A DNA stretch of 64,000 nt from Isoetes taiwanensis (GCA_021234155.1 JAJEKV010000002.1:36121107-36185106); one strand, 5' to 3'. Numbered from the stretch's first letter, positions 11,202-25,587 are shown. Notes: a model not told the origin generated them from the sequence alone. Program-made: numbers and translations.

Positions 11202-14200
11202 ACGTGAAAAAACGTTATACATTGTTTGGCCCCAGGAACCGGTATTTATTTGAAACCATTCTGTCTAACCATTTTATTTTGAGTATGGTCCTATATGCCC
11301 TGTTGACTGGCATGTTGCGCAAACACTTATGTCTTGACTGCCATTATAGGTGCCATGTCACCACCATGTCGGATCAAAGTGCCTCCTCTCGACAGGGGAA
11401 TGTCCCTAATATGCCGTTATACCTGACTTGGGCCACTGGTATAATAGAAAGCTACAGGGGATATTATCCCTTACATTTGAAGGATTACGCTACTCAAACA
11501 TACACCTGCGGTACAAAGATGTTGCTCATAATTAAATTAATTGCACAAAGGAAAACACTACTAGGTCAAAGAAAATGAAAATGCATACCATCATAAGGTG
11601 GAGTGAAATTACTTAAAATAATACCTCTGACAAAGAATTGGCAAATGAGAATGGGCCTCCAAAGTACAATAATTGCTGTCAATAAACTCCCACAAACAGA
11701 ACGTAAAAAAAATCTGCAGTCGTCCCTAAATGATGTTTCATCAAGTAGCGTGCAAGTGAGGGACAATATGGTAGTGGGTTTGCCAATTCTTTTGATGCGC
11801 CATTTGGTCAGCTTTCATCACATCTTTATTTGCCATTAGCTCCTCCATTCTGATTGAGTCTCAATTACCTTATGCCGCACATCATGGAAAGTGGGTCTGC
11901 GATTACGCTTGCGAATGGAAAAAAGTATCCCGCATGATCATTGCAATAGCGATCATGCATAATCGATCGGCTGAGGTAAAAGCGATAGCTCCCCGCACCA
12001 TATGATGTGGGGTCGGTCGCAGCGGGACACATGGAATCATCTCCTGTTTCCATCCCCCCATACATTATCCGCTGCATTCTTCCCTTAAAGGCCCGACTCA
12101 CTCACTAGGCATAAGGGTTTTGTTGATTGACATGAACCTTTGTATGATTATAGGCATGATGCAGCATCGTAGCAAATTATTACATAACATGTATAAATAT
12201 TTACAAAAGAAATTTGTCGAAGGCCAAGGCGCCCATGAACATTCTCTTACCGAGTGTATGATAAGTCCGAGACAATGTGAATTCTTTAACCAAGTCCCTC
12301 AAATGAAATGATGTCAATTCTTCCAATCAAGAGTACCTCTCAATGAAAGTAGCTCAGAGAAATGTTTAATCATGTAGTTTACCACACATATAAAACTAAG
12401 AATCTGGTGTGTTACATGGATAATGATGTCCCCACTTTGGATGGACCTCTCCATTAGGTTCCTTCAACTACTACGCATAAATAGTGGGGCTCTATTTAAC
12501 CTCTCAATATGAAGCTGCTTAAACCATTTGTAGTTCTTGAACCATTTTGGCAGCTCTAAAATGGTGAAAATAAGTAGTTCTTCAGCATTGATTTACAATC
12601 TATTAAATTGTTGACAATAAAAATGGGGAGCTATTGTTAGATTGCATTGCATGAAACTTATATAAGAATGTTTAAGTTCATGGAATTTGGATTCTTTATA
12701 CAACCTTGTTGATAGCTTTTATAATAAAGTTGTGGTATCAATTTTGAATAGGATAACAATGCGGTTCTTTAGCAAAAATATTTTTTTTTTCATTTGATCT
12801 AAAAATTAGAGTTGATTCAGAAGCCTTAAATTCAAAAGCGATTCATGTAGTTGATTATGAGAGTTTCCACTATAAAAGACTTTGCATAAGGAGGCCTTTA
12901 AAAGTGAAGGAGGATAGATGGCGTTCCCTAACCAAAGTGCTTGTGAGCAAAGCCTTCTTTTGATCTTGTTATAAATGCCTGAATAGAATTGTCATGCATA
13001 TTTTGTTTCTCTGAGATACACTTAATCAATCGCACTTAATCAATCTTTGATGATTTCTCAAGCTTAACAAAGGATGAGAATCAACCTGAAAAGGAAAACT
13101 TAATAATGGGAAGCTAAGTGTGAGATGGAATTACTTCATGAAGATGAAATTAATTTTTTAAATGGAGAAACTCCTTTGGTATAGCTTGGCTGAAGCAAGA
13201 CATGTATGAACAACAAAATGATAGGATAAATTGGGCACAATGAACGGTAGCTCAATGATCTAGAAGTCACGAAGAATTGGAAGAAAGCTTCTACTCTACC
13301 ACCATTGGCGGACCAAATTACACTGTACCATTGCAACAACTAACTGGTTTTTTACACAAAGCTTAATAATAGTGCATACTTGTGATTCATGAGATTATAC
13401 ATCCTTCATAAGATCTTTCAATTGAATAAATAAACATCATGGTGTCAATTACTGCACAGAATTGTCCACAACTGTGACGCTAAAACCAACAACTATCGCG
13501 AAGCCAGAGCCCGGTCGAAGCCTAAAACACTTCATATAAAGGGGGATGGCCTGCTTAGGTCGAGATGTAACTCTGCCCCACCTACTTAATCGTTAGCATA
13601 CAAAAAGGAATAAATCCTTACCTCTCTTTCATTTAAGTTTAAAAGAGCCATGAGGCATATCTTTTTCGGTAGAAAGGCCACTTTGGGATTAGAAGATACT
13701 CATTATGCAGCGAGGTAATATAATACAAATGGAGCAAACTCACATTTGATGTCAATGTTAACCCTTTCTTTATGGCTGGTACGCAATGGGTGAAAGTATC
13801 TTTGGTGGGTAGCATGTCAGGACGCATGCTTATAAATTTAATACTCGCCAAGCACCACTGCTTTTGTATCACGGGTATGTGATGGTGCTTAATTTCTTTC
13901 GCCCTTCATGTACTCGCCGTCCGCCTCCGCAGGCGGTAGTTAGGAAAATGATTAAACGGGCTTTTGGTTTTGGATTTCATTGTGGCAATTGGTGTTAGTC
14001 GTTACAAATTGGACGGGATCCTTAAGTCATATTTGTAATTTCTCCTCCAATTCACTTATCCTCCCTCTCACAAATTTCATAACTCACGATCTGAGGCGGA
14101 GGCAATCTACGTTTAGCATTGGTTTGGCTGATGAATCCCAATATGATGTTCGATTTGTTGGATGCTCCCGATACCCAACCACTGAGGGAAATATCCGTGA

Positions 14201-17200
14201 ATCAGGTTCCTCACCCATTTACAGAAATTGGATGCAGCGAAAGAGAATCTCGATTAGGAATAAGATGACCAAAAGGAGCGGTGAGCAGGAGGATCTGAGG
14301 CATGAGGCATGAGCAAAAGAAATAGCCCGACAAATGATTGATTACTTCGACCAAACTCACCAAAGCATTCTAGAACTCAAAGGCGTGTGATGAAGATGGT
14401 TCATCACCACAATGAAATCTGGGAGGCAGGTACTGCAAATCAAAAGAGTGCAAAAGAAGCGTGAGTGCTTGCTCAACAACTTAAACAGAATATTAGCGAC
14501 CATAAAGAGGCAAAAGGAACCATGATGATGTTTGAGCAGAACCTCGTCGTGATGGCTTCTTCCTAAATCGAGATGCAATTCCACTAAGCGTTAGGTGCAT
14601 CTAATTCTTGCTTAAATCTTTTTTATTAGCTAACTGGTATGCTTAATTGCTTTTAAGTGCTTCATATTTGATCTTTGGATACAGATATGTTCATTGATTA
14701 ATGCAATATTTCTGTATGATGATAGGTTACGCCGAGGTCAACAATTGCAAAGCTACTTTGCATTAAGAAAATGTCGAGGCAGTCCTTGGAAATGGTCAGT
14801 GATCCTGGCTTCAAAGGTTGAGGAGTCAGTCTCACCCACCTTTAAACAAAAAGCCCTGTAAAGTGGAAACAAAATAGCGGAGTCTCCTTGCAAGAAAGAT
14901 GTTGTGAACCTTTGATTTGATCGAACCCGTTCTTATACCACTTATGGAGTCTGCGATTCAAGTTTCCATATAAAATTTTTCTTTGCTATTTATTTGCATA
15001 AAATATTTCTAACCAACTGACACCATTAGTGAACTATTTCAACAATGCACAAAAAGTTGCTCACAGGAACACCCTGTTTGCTTAAGGCTTTTAGAAGTTG
15101 AAACCTATTTATGTAAAGAAACATCGAGAAAGGAAAACCTGATTGTTATTTATACCATATGAGAGATGGAATATATTCGAGGTATTTTGAATGCATTAGG
15201 TCAATGGCCGGATTTCATAATAGAGAGTTACAGAAATGCACACAAGGAATTATGGACTGGTGAGGCGATATTAAACGACCCAATATATGTGTGACTCAAC
15301 ACCCGTGACGAACTCTGGAGGCGGCTGGTTTGCAACAAGCGAGGTGAAAAGATGGCATAACATTTGCTTGATCTGGAACATGTGAGAGAAATGTCGCCTA
15401 AACTCTTCCTATGTCGAGAATCATGAGTTCTTGCTTGATGGAAACGTTTGAAAATTAAATACTCTCTTTATTGCATCTTTTTAACTTATCTTTGCGATAT
15501 GTCTTACATCATCGGCTGAAAAGCTGCTTTTGTGCTTTCTTGCGCTAATATTCTGTTTTTATGCCTCTGAGACCTTATTCTGATTCAGGTGCCTAGGCGG
15601 AAATTTGGTGGAGTTGGAGCTTTGCGTGCGAGGTACGGTGGCAGAAAAGAAAAATAAATGCAAGAAGGGAAACCGAGGTAAAAATCCAAGGTATTTGGTG
15701 GGACAGGCGTCTTTGCTGACACAAGTTGAAGAAGGGAAACAAAAGTAAGAAATCCAGCAAGGCGGTGGGACCTGAGGCTGAAACTGTCACAAAGGCCGGA
15801 CCTCGAATGTGAAAAAAGGACCAAAAGGTCCTCCGGGTCTTACAGAAGCAAGCGTGAAGGATTTCATTCATATCTGTATTTCCCGCGTTGAAGATATTAG
15901 GTGCCACACAATTCTGAGGGCTAGATGGCGTTATGCAATTCCGGGGAGTTACTTTGGACAATATAAAGATGGCACCGTGACATGCATTGATTTCGCAGTA
16001 TAGCATAAAAATACAAAGGGAGATTCAACTGACATTGGCACAATGACCGGAATAATTCTAGTCCACATCAAGTATAGGATGGACCTCGGTTAAGGTCAGC
16101 TATTGAAAGGAAAACCTTATTTTACTTGAGTGATGACAAGCTTCATGAGCACTCTTTTTGTCGCGACCTTGTCTTAGAAAGCACAATTCATGGCTGTATC
16201 AAATGAATTGTAGATTTCTCCGGGCACATATAGTTTGAAATTAGGATAGTTTGTTCTAGCCAATTCAAATCTGCGGAGCAATTCTATTTCCTACCAAGGC
16301 TGTCACCATGAGCTAGGGGAAGAAATAGGCAGCCATTCTTTAGGACGACCATGGTAGGATGGGCAAGAGGCTGATCCTTAAAAGGGGCATTCTCACTGAA
16401 GAGCAGCTCAAGTATGATGGGGTGAGGGTGAGGAGTGCTTCTTTGATGCATAATGAATTAACTTCGGCTGGGAGATAGAAGGGTACCAACTCTTGGGGGA
16501 CATCAAAAGGTATTAATATATTTTCATCTGTGATACGTTGAGTTAGTCTTTGCGCAATAAGCTAGCATGTAATGTGCTGAATAGTCTAACTCATGTCTGC
16601 TTTATAGAATCTTTGTCACAATGAAGGCTTCTTTGTCTTGTGATAGATAGTCAATATTGCTTTGTGAGATGTAATGCTTGTTGTTTCCTTGCAGGTACCT
16701 AGATAGTGGAAAGGATGATGTTGATAGGACGGAACCCATTGGGCTGGCCTGCCGAGTGGAAGGACCAAGCAAATACGGCATGGGACATGCCAGCCAAATC
16801 AAGCACAAAAGAATTGGCTCATAGAGGTTTAAGTTGTTCTATTGGTAATTGTTTGAAAGAGAGGTGGTCATCTTGTGTGGAAGCAAACCGCAGATGAAAA
16901 AGAATTGGAAATATGTTACATAAAGCGGTCAGAATCTGAGTGAAGATGCGAAGGCAAGAAATCGATGAGCTTGTTGCACAGAAGGTGATGGGAGAATGGT
17001 ATCAGGAAGCGATAGAGGAAAGGTGATCTTTCTTGTTGTGGCGGCGGGGAAATCGGGAGAATGCGATTTCTATGTGGTCAAAAATGTCTTAATAGAGCAT
17101 ATCCTTGGCAGAAATTGTCGAGATAGGCTGAGAATCGAACCCACTAAATGTGGATGAACATGTGTTGGCTGGTTTATTGCTATCTTTGCCGAAGCCAGAT

Positions 17201-18300
17201 GGTAGTTAAGACTACTTGAAGACAAAGGCTTGACTTTTCAATCTGATCATCACTGTCTCGACTATCAAGTTTAGAGATAGATGATTCACAGCACCAACAG
17301 TTTCCATGAAACGGGCTACTCACCGGATGATCCTTATTGATGCGCCATATGAAGGTTGAATATGCTTTGGCCTAGTTGTTTTATCATTGTAACAAATCTA
17401 AGATTACTTGTGTACTTGTCTCAAATTTGATCATTGTATTGGAGACAATGCCTGAGAGACAATGTTGTAGTATTAGTTTGAATTATTGGAGTATTTTAGT
17501 ATTGGAAACAAGTAGCATGGTATTGAATGCAGCGATATATATTACAGTTGTACCTCAAGATTAGAACATCACTCAAAAGATCACTCAATACTTTGAAAGA
17601 TAAGACAAAGTAAATATACATATATATTACAAAAAAAGTCTTGTACAATGGTTGCCTTGCATGAGTCATCGAAGTCTTGAGGAATCATCTTTGAAATTCG
17701 CCCGGAAAGGGTGCCAGCGGTACTAATACTTCTAATGGAACGTGAGGATATAGTAGGCGAGAACAAGATAGTTGTTAGAAGTGATAATCAAACTACTGGC
17801 TCTCTTCCAACCATGCACATCGGTGATATCAGCACGTGAGGAATGCAGTTTCTGCATGCAGGTATGAGAAGACAAGTATTCAAAGAAGTTGGACACACAG
17901 AAACTTAAAGTTGAAGAAATATCTTCACTTATGAAAGTCTTGAAAGGCATAATGGAAGGGTTGTAATGCGGGGTTTAAAACCAGCACTTGTGGTAAGGCA
18001 TCATCAACCAGAAAATCATACCTGCATGGATTTAGGAAAATCACCTCAAAACTACAACCTTCAACTCATGAAAAAATGCCTTTTACGGTGCTGTTTGGAT
18101 GCTTCGCATGCATAGCAATGCTCTTGACCATATACCTTCAGAATGCAGTGCACCGTCGAGAGACAATACATCCACCATATCCCCTTGTGTTAAGTAGAGA
18201 AGCACTCAAATAACAATATCAAACCTCTGCGTACCCACTCACAAACTCATGATGCTGCAGTGCGCAAAACTGGTGCCTTATTTGCAATTTCTTTTTACCT
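11202..18300. other. Gene-poor region, nothing recognisable
   Basis: Only short open frames with no family resemblance on either strand. No tRNA, rRNA or transposon domain was recognised. Composition is mildly AT-rich, with more GC patches around 13.5-17 kb. Degraded retroelement sequence is plausible but not demonstrable by eye. Confidence 0.4.
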
Positions 18301-21193
18301 AACGCCTTGGTTTGGTGGAAGCCGTTTTCGTTCATTCTCCTGCGGTATTATTGTACGTGCCGTTACACCATTTTAAATCGGCACCATCGCTTCCGTCACG
18401 GGTGTGCATCAGCGGGCGTTTGCAACCAACGTGTCGATGTATCTTTGCGCGTAATTGTACATACGTGCTGCAATGTGTCTTGGAATGCGACTTGGAAACC
18501 TTTATCGGGAGGTCTTTGGATAGTCTTTTTAACTTTCTTGGACTGCTTTATCTTTGCTACCGGATGATGAAGAGTCGATAGCCGCCGTCAGGATACATCC
18601 TTATTAATATAATCTCACCACCCCCAATACATGGGTGTTCGACTATCAGTAACCCTTAGCTGCCTTGTCTCGGTTTCTTCATTCACGACTGTATCTTGTT
18701 CTCTACGCATGCAAGGATGGTACGATAACAAGCGAAAATTAAAACACATTAGAAATATAGCAGGGATAATAGGCACGCATGTTAGAGTTTGTCTTTGGCA
18801 CTTCTTTATCTGTGTTATTAACTTCTTCGCCAGTTCACTAAAGTAACCATTGTACCTTCTTTTCACCGCAGACAAGTTTTCTGAGCTTTGGAACCCCGAA
18901 TAATCAAGCCAAAATTTGCACATTAAAATTGGAATAAGCGAGGGGATCCGTATATTAATTGTTTTGAACAAAACCTTTTGGTGATGGTTTGGGTTGATAT
19001 TTACCAAAATCAAAGGTTTAGCACTTTGAAATACATAAAGAGCCATTACATTAACCATGTTTTCTTTCCAAATGCTACTTCTATGGGGCGTCTCCTCATC
19101 AAGGTCATTTCGACTCACCCTCACTTTCTTCTTCCTGACCACTTCACGGCCCGCCAATGGTGTCAACTTGTTCACCTGCTTAAATTTGTCGGAATCGATT
19201 GCCGACATCTTTACCCTTCGTTTTCCTTCGATAGCGGTGTTGAGGCCCTTTGTAGAGGCGGTGCGAAATTTGAAACTATACTATAATTGTTGGCACCATC
19301 ATTACTACTTGAATCTCCCTTGGATTCGGCGTAGCTTTTGGTGTCGCCGACCTTTGTCTTTGCCGAGTCTTCTGGGTGATGTTGAAAGTCTTTGCGGTAG
19401 TTCAGCGTTTGGTGTTTACGGCACGCCGATGCTGCGATTCAAAATCAGGCACGTAAAGCAGGCATGTACCTTTTCCCGTATGGCGAACGTGGAGTGAACC
19501 CTTGTGGACTTGTGCTTGGCGATCGGGGTCACTTTACTTTTGGTGATTTATTTGTTTCCTTTTCTTTGCTACCGAGTTGTGGCTATGCTCATCAACATCA
19601 ATTATCTTCTTCTCGGTTTTGTGGCTGTTTCGGCATACAGCACTTCACCTTTCTTGTATTAAACACTGTTCACGCCTTAAGCGGTGGGAATGGTCTCATG
19701 CGCTCGAGGCGGCATCTAGCTTTCCGTGAGCAAGCCGGAGTGCGACTAGCGTGATAATGATGTCGACTTCATCCCAGCGGTGAGGTGTAATCATCTGAAT
19801 CTGAGACACGGGTGGAGCATCTCCTCATCCAATTGGCAAATGGAATGTTATTGGAATCGCGACCAGTGATCATTTCTCTTGGTCATCTCCTCCAGCACGG
19901 TGACATTCTATAGAATCTTCTGGCGGGCTTTTGCAAGAGAGGACTTCGTTGTTGGCAATCTCGGCTGATTAGTGCATCCACCTTTTACTGCCTGAGGTTT
20001 GATCTATTGGCCCACCCCATTTCAAGTAGGGACTTGACATATAATGCCGTATCTTTCCTCTCCCTCTCAAAAGGCCAGATCGTGAGAACACCGCATTGGA
20101 TGCGGTGCACGAAGGCGATCACGATATTATCCTTTATGGTCTTCGCTTCCCCTGCGGTAGAAGCTTCCCTTTGCCTTTCAGTTATTGACGACTGTTCCTT
20201 CTTTGACTTTAAGTCGATGCAACATTTAGGGCTTCTGCATATCTTGAGATCATCACTTTCAGACGGGGAAATATTTTCCCCATAAAAGTGAGAATCTTGA
20301 ACACGACAGAAGTGCCGAGATGACATAACCTCCTTCTAATTTCTGGTGATTGCGCAAATTTGGCTTTGCAAATGCTTCGAGATGGCGTTGTCTGCTTTGG
20401 GATTTCTTGAGCTTCTGGCGTGTTCCTGGGGCGGTCTTCGGAGTTCACTCTTGACCTTTGCTCGATAGGCTACGCTTTTGCGCCGCTGGCGCCCAATTGA
20501 CCTTGAAATTTTACGGATCACCTTGGCCCTCTTGCGGTTGTTGAATGCGCAAATAAAAAGGAAGCCGTCTTCCTTGCTTCTCACGATTTCTTCAACTATG
20601 CGGGTATAACGCTCAACGTCAATTCGAGAATCTTACCGTTACTCGCCTTATTTTGTCGATCTGGATGTCTTGTTGAATGACACCATTGGTGTCCCCAAAC
20701 CTCATTATATTAACTGTGAGATGTCACATCCGTTCCAGAAGTATGAGAGGGATGCACACTTACCCTCGTTGATAGACCCGCGTGGGAGCAAGGGGAAGTC
20801 CTCCTCGATTCGGCAATCTGACCGGTCGGGTCTTAGAGACACGTTCCTTAAAGTGAAAATCAAGAAAAACAAATTAACGGGGCACACATAATCCATCATC
20901 AAATTGGTTTGCATTTTACTTCCTGGCATCCCATTGAGTGGCGTGGGATTAACAAACGCCTTCTTCACCATAGTTTTGGGTTGGAGTTTTTGGAATACTA
21001 AGCTTGGGAGTGAATCGGAAATTCACTAGAGCTTCTTCTCCATGAATGCTGTAAGGTGGGAACACGGTTCGAAATTACAAATTCAAGATTTTCACCCTTC
21101 GGTCCGCGGTCATTAGTTACGGTGGTGACGAAAGGTTATGATTGAAGCGAATTACCAGCCCTATGTGAAGTGGCGGGCATCGCTTTGGAACAC
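18301..21193. other. Region of overlapping unidentified open frames
   Basis: Open frames of 80-197 codons overlap on both strands (for example 18615-19208 on minus, 19057-19497 on plus and 19985-20584 on minus), but none shows a domain I recognise and they are mutually exclusive. The region lies directly left of a Ty3/gypsy element and may be older transposon sequence. No gene is called. Confidence 0.35.
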
Positions 21194-21382
21194 TGGCGTG
21201 GCATGCTGTCACCCAACCCGCAGGCTCGGTAGAACGGCCCAGCCCCGAGGAAATACTCCCCAGGCTTTACTGCGCCCCATAGCATGCAGCCCCTTTGGTG
21301 CATCTTTGGACGAAGCCCTCACGTTCATAGGCCCCACTTGCGGACTAAAAGCCATCGCGGATCCATTCCTTGGCATATAGCA
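21194..21382 (-). repeat. 3' LTR of the gypsy element
   Basis: Starts tggcgtggcatgctgtc and ends ttggcatatagca. It is clearly related to the right LTR (shared cccctttggtgcatctttgg-like and ggactaaaagccat segments) with many small differences, implying an old insertion. Confidence 0.82.
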
Positions 21383-21393
21383 TTCCCCTCTTG
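21383..21393 (-). other. Polypurine tract of the gypsy element
   Basis: Immediately inside the left LTR, ttcccctctt on the plus strand reads AAGAGGGGAA on the element's strand, abutting the 3' LTR as expected for the plus-strand primer. Confidence 0.7.
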
Positions 21394-22088
21394 ACGTTGC
21401 AGCGATCCTCTAACGCAAAGAATCTAAATACCTTTAGCCATCGAGCATAATCCTTCCTTAATGGCCTAAGCAGGCGATGAGCAGCATTAGCGGAACTTCC
21501 TCTTACATCTCGGCTTCTTTGCTTTTCGCGATCTTTACCCATTCCTAAGAATATCCGGATAAGCTTCTAAGAAACGTTGCCACGCACCCATGAAAGCGTC
21601 CTCAAAGGTTTGTGGCGAACTTAGCCAAATATTGTCTTGAACCACTAAAGTGATTTTGTCTTTAAAATTGTTTCTGATTCTAGAACTTTGGAAATATAGT
21701 AATTACAGCTCCCTTAGCCTCTCAATTGGAGGTAGTTTTTATATGATAACTTTTAGGAATTATTCTCTCCTTGCATTTTTTCTAACATTGAGGCAATCCA
21801 TAATTGATATGCACTTTCTCTTGACCACTTAAACTTGAAATGGTCATGAAATGGAGTTGACACCCAAGACCTTTCTTGTGCTTTTAACTTTCTTAAAAGT
21901 GTCAGCACATGGATGTATCCTTATCCAATCTCCTTTCCCTAAAAAACATTAGCGCTTCTACAGATGATTTCTTGGCAAAACATCTGACATGTCTAGAATA
22001 GGGCGTGAAGCAAGTCATGAGATCCTTAATGCTCAATAACTTCAAATCATCGACATGCAGACATCCTTACACACTCCAAAAAGTGTGT

Positions 22089-24085
22089 TCATACTGACTT
22101 ACCATAGATGGTCTGAACATGTGTCATCTTTATGGTAGACTGATAGGCATTATTGTATACAAATTCAATTATAGGCAAATACTCTTTTGAATGACCTTGA
22201 TGTTCCTTGACAAACCCTCTTACGATGGAACAAATAACCTTGTTCACCGCCTCAGGTTGTCCATCAGTTGTAATAAAGAACCTTAACTCAGTTCTCAACT
22301 GCATAAGTAATGCCTTACAGAATTTACTGGTATTCTTTGTATTATAATTAGATACAATACCTTTAGGCAACCTATGTAGCCTAAACATCTTCTTGATAAA
22401 GAGCATAGGCTGCGGATAAGCCGTCAACTTATTCAAATTGTCCAAACAACCATCCAATTGCCAATATTCTTGCGAGGACTTGTGGAAAAACCGACAATAA
22501 CATCTATAATAATCGGCCTCCACTTCGCTTCCTGAATACGTAAGGATAAACGAACACCAAGAGGCTTCTTGCTCGCTTTCTTTATCCATTGGCAAGTCAC
22601 ACAATGACTAATAGGAAGGAAGACATCTCTCTACAATCCAGACCACACAAAATATGGTTTAATCTTTGCCGAGATCACCCCCCCATGCCACAATGCCCAA
22701 CAATAGGCATATCATGGACCTTCCTAAGAACAAGTGGTCTAAAGTCACGAACAATGCATAGCTTTGGACCTTTGTATAAGAACCCATTAACGATCTTATA
22801 CCCCTAAGCATTTCCATTTTGAACCAATAACCACATCTCTGTATAACCATGGTCAGCGGCATACAATGGCTGTTGCCAATGGACGGATTGTACTATAGAG
22901 AGAGAACAAACAACAAAATGTCAGCTTAAAGCGTCCGATACAACATTCTCTTTACCAAAATGATAGTCGTTGGAGAAATCATATTGTTGCATAAAAACAA
23001 CCCATTTCACTTTCCTTTCCGAGCATCTAATGCTTTGATGGTCAGTCAAAATATGAATCGTCGACCCTAAAAGATAGTGTCGCCACACTTTGAAAGCATA
23101 AATGACAGCCAGAAATTCTTTATCATAAATACTAGATCTACTTTCCTTGTCAGAAAACTTCCGACCTCATAAGCAATAGGATGACCACGCCCAAAGCCAT
23201 ACCACTTGCATCAACACATAACAAGTAAGGTAGACCAAACTTTGGCAAATGCAGAACAGGAGGATTAACCATGGCATCCTTTAAAACTTGGAAAGCAAAC
23301 TGATGATTATGATTCCATTAGAAAGGAACATCTTTTCGTAGCAACAAATATAAATCTGAAGCTAAACGAGCAAAATTCTTTACAAACTTCCTATAAGAAA
23401 TGCATAAGCCCACAAAGGAACGCAATGCAGCATCTGAAGTAGGTACTGGCCAATCCACAATTGCTTGTACCTTACTGGGATCAACTTTAAGACCCTCAGC
23501 GCAAACAATACGACTCAAATATTCAATTTTCGAATGGAAAAAGATACTTTTCTTAGGAGTAAAAGTAATAGACTCCTCCTTAACCGACGAAAAACCTCCC
23601 GCAAATGCAAGTAATGATCTTCCTCGGTCTTACTAAAAAAAAAACATCAATATGCCATCAAAGAAAACAACAACATAAGCGCCATGCACATCTTCAAATA
23701 TTTGCCCCATTAGCCTCGCAAAGAAGCTGGCACATTTGTAAGTCCAAATGGCATGACCAAAAACTCATAGTGTCCAAACGTTGTCCGAAACACAATCTTA
23801 TGCAGATCTTCGGGTGCAACTTTAAGTTGCCAACACCCGGACTTAAGATCAAGATGACTAAAAACTTTGGCACCGTGGAACTTTGGCGCCAAGAACTATC
23901 TTTTTTCCTTGACCAACAAGACAAGAGCAAGGTGAAAAACTATAGCGGATCAATCCAGCTTGAAGGAACTCATCAAGTCGGCGCTGAATCTTTGTTTGTT
24001 GGCCATGCATTCTCCAAGAAGGAGCTTGATTAGGCAATTCTTGTCCAGGAAGAAGACAAAATAGTGCAAAAAGACAGTTTGACAC
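22089..24085 (-). pseudogene. Gypsy pol remnant (RT, RNase H, integrase)
   Basis: RT: a leader with PGQELPNQAP and LDEFLQAGLIR lies near 23950-24060. The HLDLKSG motif and the FGHYEFLVMPFGLTNVPASL run lie in 23710-23860. The catalytic FFDD motif reads FFDG near 23654-23662, losing the second Asp. The WRLCVDYRALNK-type segment is missing, so RT is internally deleted. RNase H: CVDASG near 23205-23220 and the GLKVDPSK...DWP connection at 23420-23500. Integrase: FRLHRLPKGIVS, NKV and AYNNAYQSTIKMT-like segments at 22089-22420. The second catalytic Asp region reads IVSNYNTKN instead of the usual IVSDRD, so integrase is inactive. Frames shift several times. It cannot encode a working polyprotein. 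Confidence 0.88.
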
Positions 24086-25250
24086 TCATTCAAAGGAGAT
24101 GCACTAGACTTAGGATGCAAAACCACCAACTACACAGAACGACTTTTCATTGCCAAACGTTTAAACTATTGGAATGAGGTTAGAATAATTTTTTTTTCAA
24201 CAACTCAAAGGGCTCACTCCCGCTAGCCAAGGCTAACCCAAGGGTACTAGTAACCCAATCAACTAAAGGATGACCATATGCCATAACCCTATGCTCATGC
24301 CACTTTTGTCCCCTTTGTCCGTGAGAATAGACATCTATATGTTCTATATCGCAAAGGAAGCATCAATGGAAACATGAGGGTCTTTGGTGTGAAAGAATAG
24401 TCCAAAAATTGGTACCAACTATCATGTCCTCCTTTAAGCATGGGCTTTTGAGTTGTACGTCAACCAACATGCTTGACCTTAATATAGTCGTGCTATTATT
24501 ATCTTTGTAGGCACCAAGGCCCCCTTTGGTATATAAAGCACCACAAGCAATACACGAGCTATTATTGTCTTTGTACAATAAAGGCCCCCCTTTATTGACA
24601 TCCATTCTTATCTTTTATGTTTTATCTTCATGTCATATCTTTTAACTTTGAAATGGCAAGTCCTAAGTGTTAGCTTTGAACACTCATGTAAAGACGTCTT
24701 TGGCCTAGACTATTCCTTATGAATTAGTCTATCCCTTTGCCATCAAAAGAAATACTTTGCCACCAAAAGGAATACGTGCCCTTAAGTTTTTTTTTTTTTT
24801 TTTAAAACCCAATAGAGGCTCCCCTTTGTGGACAATCTTGTCTCGCCTTTATTCATAACGCGTAACTTTTTCCTTTATGTCATGAGGTAATTTTCATGGC
24901 ATATACTTATTCTAGAGTGTGTCGTCTAACTTATCTATACCATTAACATCCACACATTCCTTAAGATTATTGCCTTTTTAAGAATATCGCCACAAGGTCA
25001 TAAACCAAGGGACATATTTTAAGTACTTTAAGACAAAAAACCTCATTATCTTACATGTGTAGCTCTATGCTTGCCAAGGCCAGAACCCAGCTACAAAGCA
25101 TAGCTTAGCCATACTAGAATTCATACTCGTTGCCAAACACAAGTCGGGATCCACAAAATCCACAACAGAACAACCATGAGTATGCCTTGCTTGGAGTTAC
25201 TTGTGTAAGCACCAATCCCATCTCTAATGGAACACCCATCGAAACCTAAC

Positions 25251-25262
25251 GCTCTGATACCA
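25251..25262 (-). other. Primer-binding site (initiator tRNA-Met type)
   Basis: The plus-strand sequence gctctgatacca is the exact complement of TGGTATCAGAGC, the canonical plant initiator tRNA-Met PBS. It sits 14 bp inside the right LTR, fixing the element's orientation as minus. Confidence 0.85.
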
Positions 25263-25276
25263 CTAAAACAGACACT

Positions 25277-25469
25277 TGACGTGGCATGCTATCTCACCAC
25301 CCAACCACGAGCTCCCAGCTAGAACACAACCGCCCCAGAGCTCTCCCCCGAGCTACTATATAGCATGCACGCCCCTTTGGTCCATCTTTGGACCAAAGCC
25401 CTCTTTGGACCATAGGCCCCCTTTTGGACTAAAAGCCATCTTTGGACTCCACGTCCTTAGCATATAGCA
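25277..25469 (-). repeat. 5' LTR of the gypsy element
   Basis: Starts tgacgtggcatgctatc and ends ttagcatatagca. It contains a small internal repetition of catctttggac-like units. At ~190 bp it is short for a plant gypsy LTR. Confidence 0.82.
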
Positions 25470-25587
25470 GGGCATAGCATAGGTTACACTTCAATTGGTG
25501 AAGGGTGGAAAAAATAGTATGAAGGGTGCTGGTGCTGGGTGCTGGGGTCGCGTTTTTTTTTGCTACCCACCAGCATACTTTCACCCT

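Larger units (their letters stand above)
21194..25469 (-). mobile_element. Degenerate Ty3/gypsy LTR retrotransposon
   Basis: A ~4.28-kb element on the minus strand. Direct repeats of 189 and 193 bp at the ends begin TG(A/G)CGTGGCATGC and end GCATATAGCA, the expected TG...CA termini. The inner edge of the right LTR carries the complement of TGGTATCAGAGC (initiator tRNA-Met PBS), and the inner edge of the left LTR a purine tract on the minus strand. Between them are reverse transcriptase, RNase H and integrase remnants in gypsy order. The ~1.1 kb upstream of RT (24.1-25.25 kb) shows no gag or protease. No 5-bp target duplication is evident. The element is dead and internally deleted. Confidence 0.88.

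Noticed and set aside
11889-12101. Minus-strand frame near 11.9-12.1 kb as a gene
   Set aside because: Short, unlike any family, and in a region with no splice or codon signal.
18615-19208. 197-codon minus-strand frame as a gene
   Set aside because: No family resemblance, several plus-strand frames overlap it, and no splice or composition signal favours it.
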